64,000 nt of DNA, from contig NZ_JAMJPJ010000001.1 in the NCBI RefSeq assembly GCF_023555005.1, forward strand, positions 310,001-374,000. Direction: 5' to 3'. The stretch is from Halomonas llamarensis. GTDB taxonomy: Bacteria; Pseudomonadota; Gammaproteobacteria; Pseudomonadales; Halomonadaceae. The notes beneath the pieces were generated by a model. That model was not told the DNA's origin. It was given only the letters and a program-made list of their open reading frames with translations, and did not search any database. Positions within the stretch are counted from its first letter, which is position 1. Each line of letters opens with the position of its first letter. A program made the position numbers and the translations under genes. Of the stretch, positions 62,737 to 64,000 are shown in pieces.

Positions 62737-64000
62737 TCAAAATCGGTAGCTGATGCCGGCTGACACACTGCGTCCGTTCCCTGGCAAATAGGTTGGTGCA
62801 TTGGGGTTGGGTTGCTTTTTACGGATAACGTAGCTGCTGGCGTAGACTTCATCGGTCAGGTTGTCGCCCTGGAGGTAACCGCGCCAGGGGCCGGCCTCAT
62901 AGTCAATCTTGAACCCGAGCAGAGTATAGGCTTCTTGATCTGCGCTGTCGGTATTGACGTGATCGACCGGGGTATCCACCGGCATCCAGCGCACATTGGG
63001 GCCAACACGCCAGCTATTTATGCGATAGAGCACTTCTGCATTGACCAGGTGCCGTGGGACACCGCCAATCCGGTTATCATCAAATTCACCCCCATCAAAG
63101 CGGAAATCGCTATAGGTCCAGCTACTCCGGTAGTCAATGGCGGCACCAGCAACTGGCAAACTACCGCTCAGCCCGGCCTCGACCCCCTGATGCCGGGTTT
63201 TGCCGGCATAATTGAAGGTGCCGGACGCAGTGCCACTGTCGTTGGTAGTGGCCATCAACTCATCCTCAACACGGCTGTGGTAGACCGCAAGATTCCAGTA
63301 AAGAGCTTCTGACAGAGCACCCTGACCACCGAGCTCAGTGGTTGTCGCACGCTGAAGATCCAGTTCGACCAGCTCCGCATTGGGGGGGTTATTGGGATCG
63401 CTGGTAGGCGTCAGGTTCGAGGCAATGATTTCCCAGTAAGTCGGTGCCTCCTGACTGCGACTGATATTGGCATACCAACGCAGATCCGGTGCGGGCGTCC
63501 AGTTCACCCCCAGCTTGGGCGTTGCGTAAGTCCAGCTCTGATCGAGGGTTTCTCCGTTTTGTCGATCATCGGCATCGCGGATGGCCTGACCCCATTTGAT
63601 GTCGCCGGTTACCACCCAATCTTCTGCAAGCTGCCAGTCCAGACCGGCCAGAACATGGCGGTTTTCAGCGTGCAGATCAAAGTCACCAAAGCGCGTTGCA
63701 TTGCTGCCATTTTGAGGATTAACCGCATTCAGCGTGCGATCCATATCGCTGCGCGACCAGGCAAGGCCCAGGCGCCAACTTAATGGGCCGGTCCATTGAC
63801 CATTGAGTTGCCACTGACCGCCAAACGTGCGGCTGTCGGTTTCAGTGCTGGCGACCGGACTCTTGAAGCGGTCATCGGTATTCTGCACATAAAAACCAAG
63901 ATCCTGCCGCAAGGTCTCATCACCCCAGCGCGAGCGGTTAGCCAGACGCCATTGCTTGGTTTCGCGCAGCGGGTCGCGACGGTAGACGTTGAACAGGTTA
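62737..64000 (-). CDS. TonB-dependent receptor, C-terminal part
   Basis: Barrel part of an outer-membrane receptor. The frame is open to the window edge, so the signal peptide, TonB box and plug lie outside. Barrel strands alternate aromatic residues; the end reads NLTDEVYASSYVIRKKQPNP and then PGNGRSVSAGISYRF, with the terminal Phe needed for assembly. Near the edge a RRDPLRETKQWRLANRSRW stretch is seen. It vaguely recalls YncD/PqqU-type receptors, but I cannot name the ligand. It heads the ABC-NnrS operon. Confidence 0.85.
   Translation of the reverse strand, partial: NLFNVYRRDPLRETKQWRLANRSRWGDETLRQDLGFYVQNTDDRFKSPVASTETDSRTFGGQWQLNGQWTGPLSWRLGLAWSRSDMDRTLNAVNPQNGSNATRFGDFDLHAENRHVLAGLDWQLAEDWVVTGDIKWGQAIRDADDRQNGETLDQSWTYATPKLGVNWTPAPDLRWYANISRSQEAPTYWEIIASNLTPTSDPNNPPNAELVELDLQRATTTELGGQGALSEALYWNLAVYHSRVEDELMATTNDSGTASGTFNYAGKTRHQGVEAGLSGSLPVAGAAIDYRSSWTYSDFRFDGGEFDDNRIGGVPRHLVNAEVLYRINSWRVGPNVRWMPVDTPVDHVNTDSADQEAYTLLGFKIDYEAGPWRGYLQGDNLTDEVYASSYVIRKKQPNPNAPTYLPGNGRSVSAGISYRF

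Overview
The window is a GC-rich bacterial chromosome segment from a gammaproteobacterium, most likely Halomonas or a close relative in the Halomonadaceae. The best evidence is a complete teaABCD locus (51.4-55.1 kb). It encodes the ectoine/hydroxyectoine TRAP transporter and its UspA-type partner. TeaA keeps the ligand-contact positions known from the Halomonas elongata protein, and TeaD is very close to the H. elongata protein. The other housekeeping genes (ispA-dxs, hemE, ribA, thiSG-trmB, comM, glcB, dtd) fit the same group. No rRNA, tRNA, CRISPR array, transposase or integrase was seen.

Layout. 0-8.2 kb: isoprenoid precursor genes (end of xseB, ispA, dxs), a DjlA-like co-chaperone, a glutathione S-transferase, a HlyIII-family membrane protein, ribA, and hemE overlapping speE. 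8.2-12.7 kb: a general amino-acid ABC transporter (aapJQMP) behind a sigma-54/NtrC-type promoter. 12.8-17 kb: a histidine phosphatase and a phosphonate-type ABC transporter (phnD, phnC, two phnE). 17-23.2 kb: a GAF-PAS-GGDEF cyclase, a host-attachment-family protein, and two tandem chemoreceptors behind a sigma-28-type promoter. 23.2-27.6 kb: finR-fpr redox pair and glnK-amtB-glnK, again with a sigma-54/NtrC-type promoter. 27.6-34.7 kb: ubiK, then an iron-uptake cluster (FhuA/FoxA-like receptor, AraC regulator with a possible leader peptide, IutA-like receptor, orphan FhuD) with Fur-box-like sites. 34.8-38.6 kb: comM, followed by a BrnT/BrnA toxin-antitoxin pair enclosed by a duplication of the comM 3' end, then a flavin reductase and an alpha/beta hydrolase. 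38.8-49.5 kb: malate synthase G, a thioesterase, an MHYT-PAS-GGDEF-EAL protein, a DUF423 protein, thiS-thiG-trmB, an AEC-family permease with a 341-bp tandem duplication at its 3' end, and a membrane-anchored protein next to a SCO copper chaperone. 49.5-58.9 kb: PHA depolymerase-FKBP, teaDCBA, a TIGR02444-type protein, an ABC-F ATPase, dtd and a chalcone-isomerase-like protein. 59-64 kb: a tightly packed operon with a TonB receptor (cut by the window end), a NitT/TauT-type ABC importer and NnrS. Its DNA texture differs from its neighbours and it may be acquired.

Coordination. aapJQMP and glnK-amtB share the same promoter architecture: an NtrC-like dyad about 100 bp before a GG-N10-GC promoter. 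This points to joint nitrogen control. The iron genes appear Fur-controlled. The Tea system supplies compatible solutes.

Most interesting points: the comM-3'-end duplication bounding brnTA; the TonB-ABC-NnrS operon of unknown substrate; the 341-bp duplication behind the AEC gene; a 30-codon leader ORF with a GTGA overlap to the AraC gene; an 18-codon apparent fhuC remnant; an in-frame 18-bp tandem array after the GST stop codon; and a leader element shared by two unrelated genes. All functional calls rest on reading the sequence and recalled family knowledge; no database search was run.
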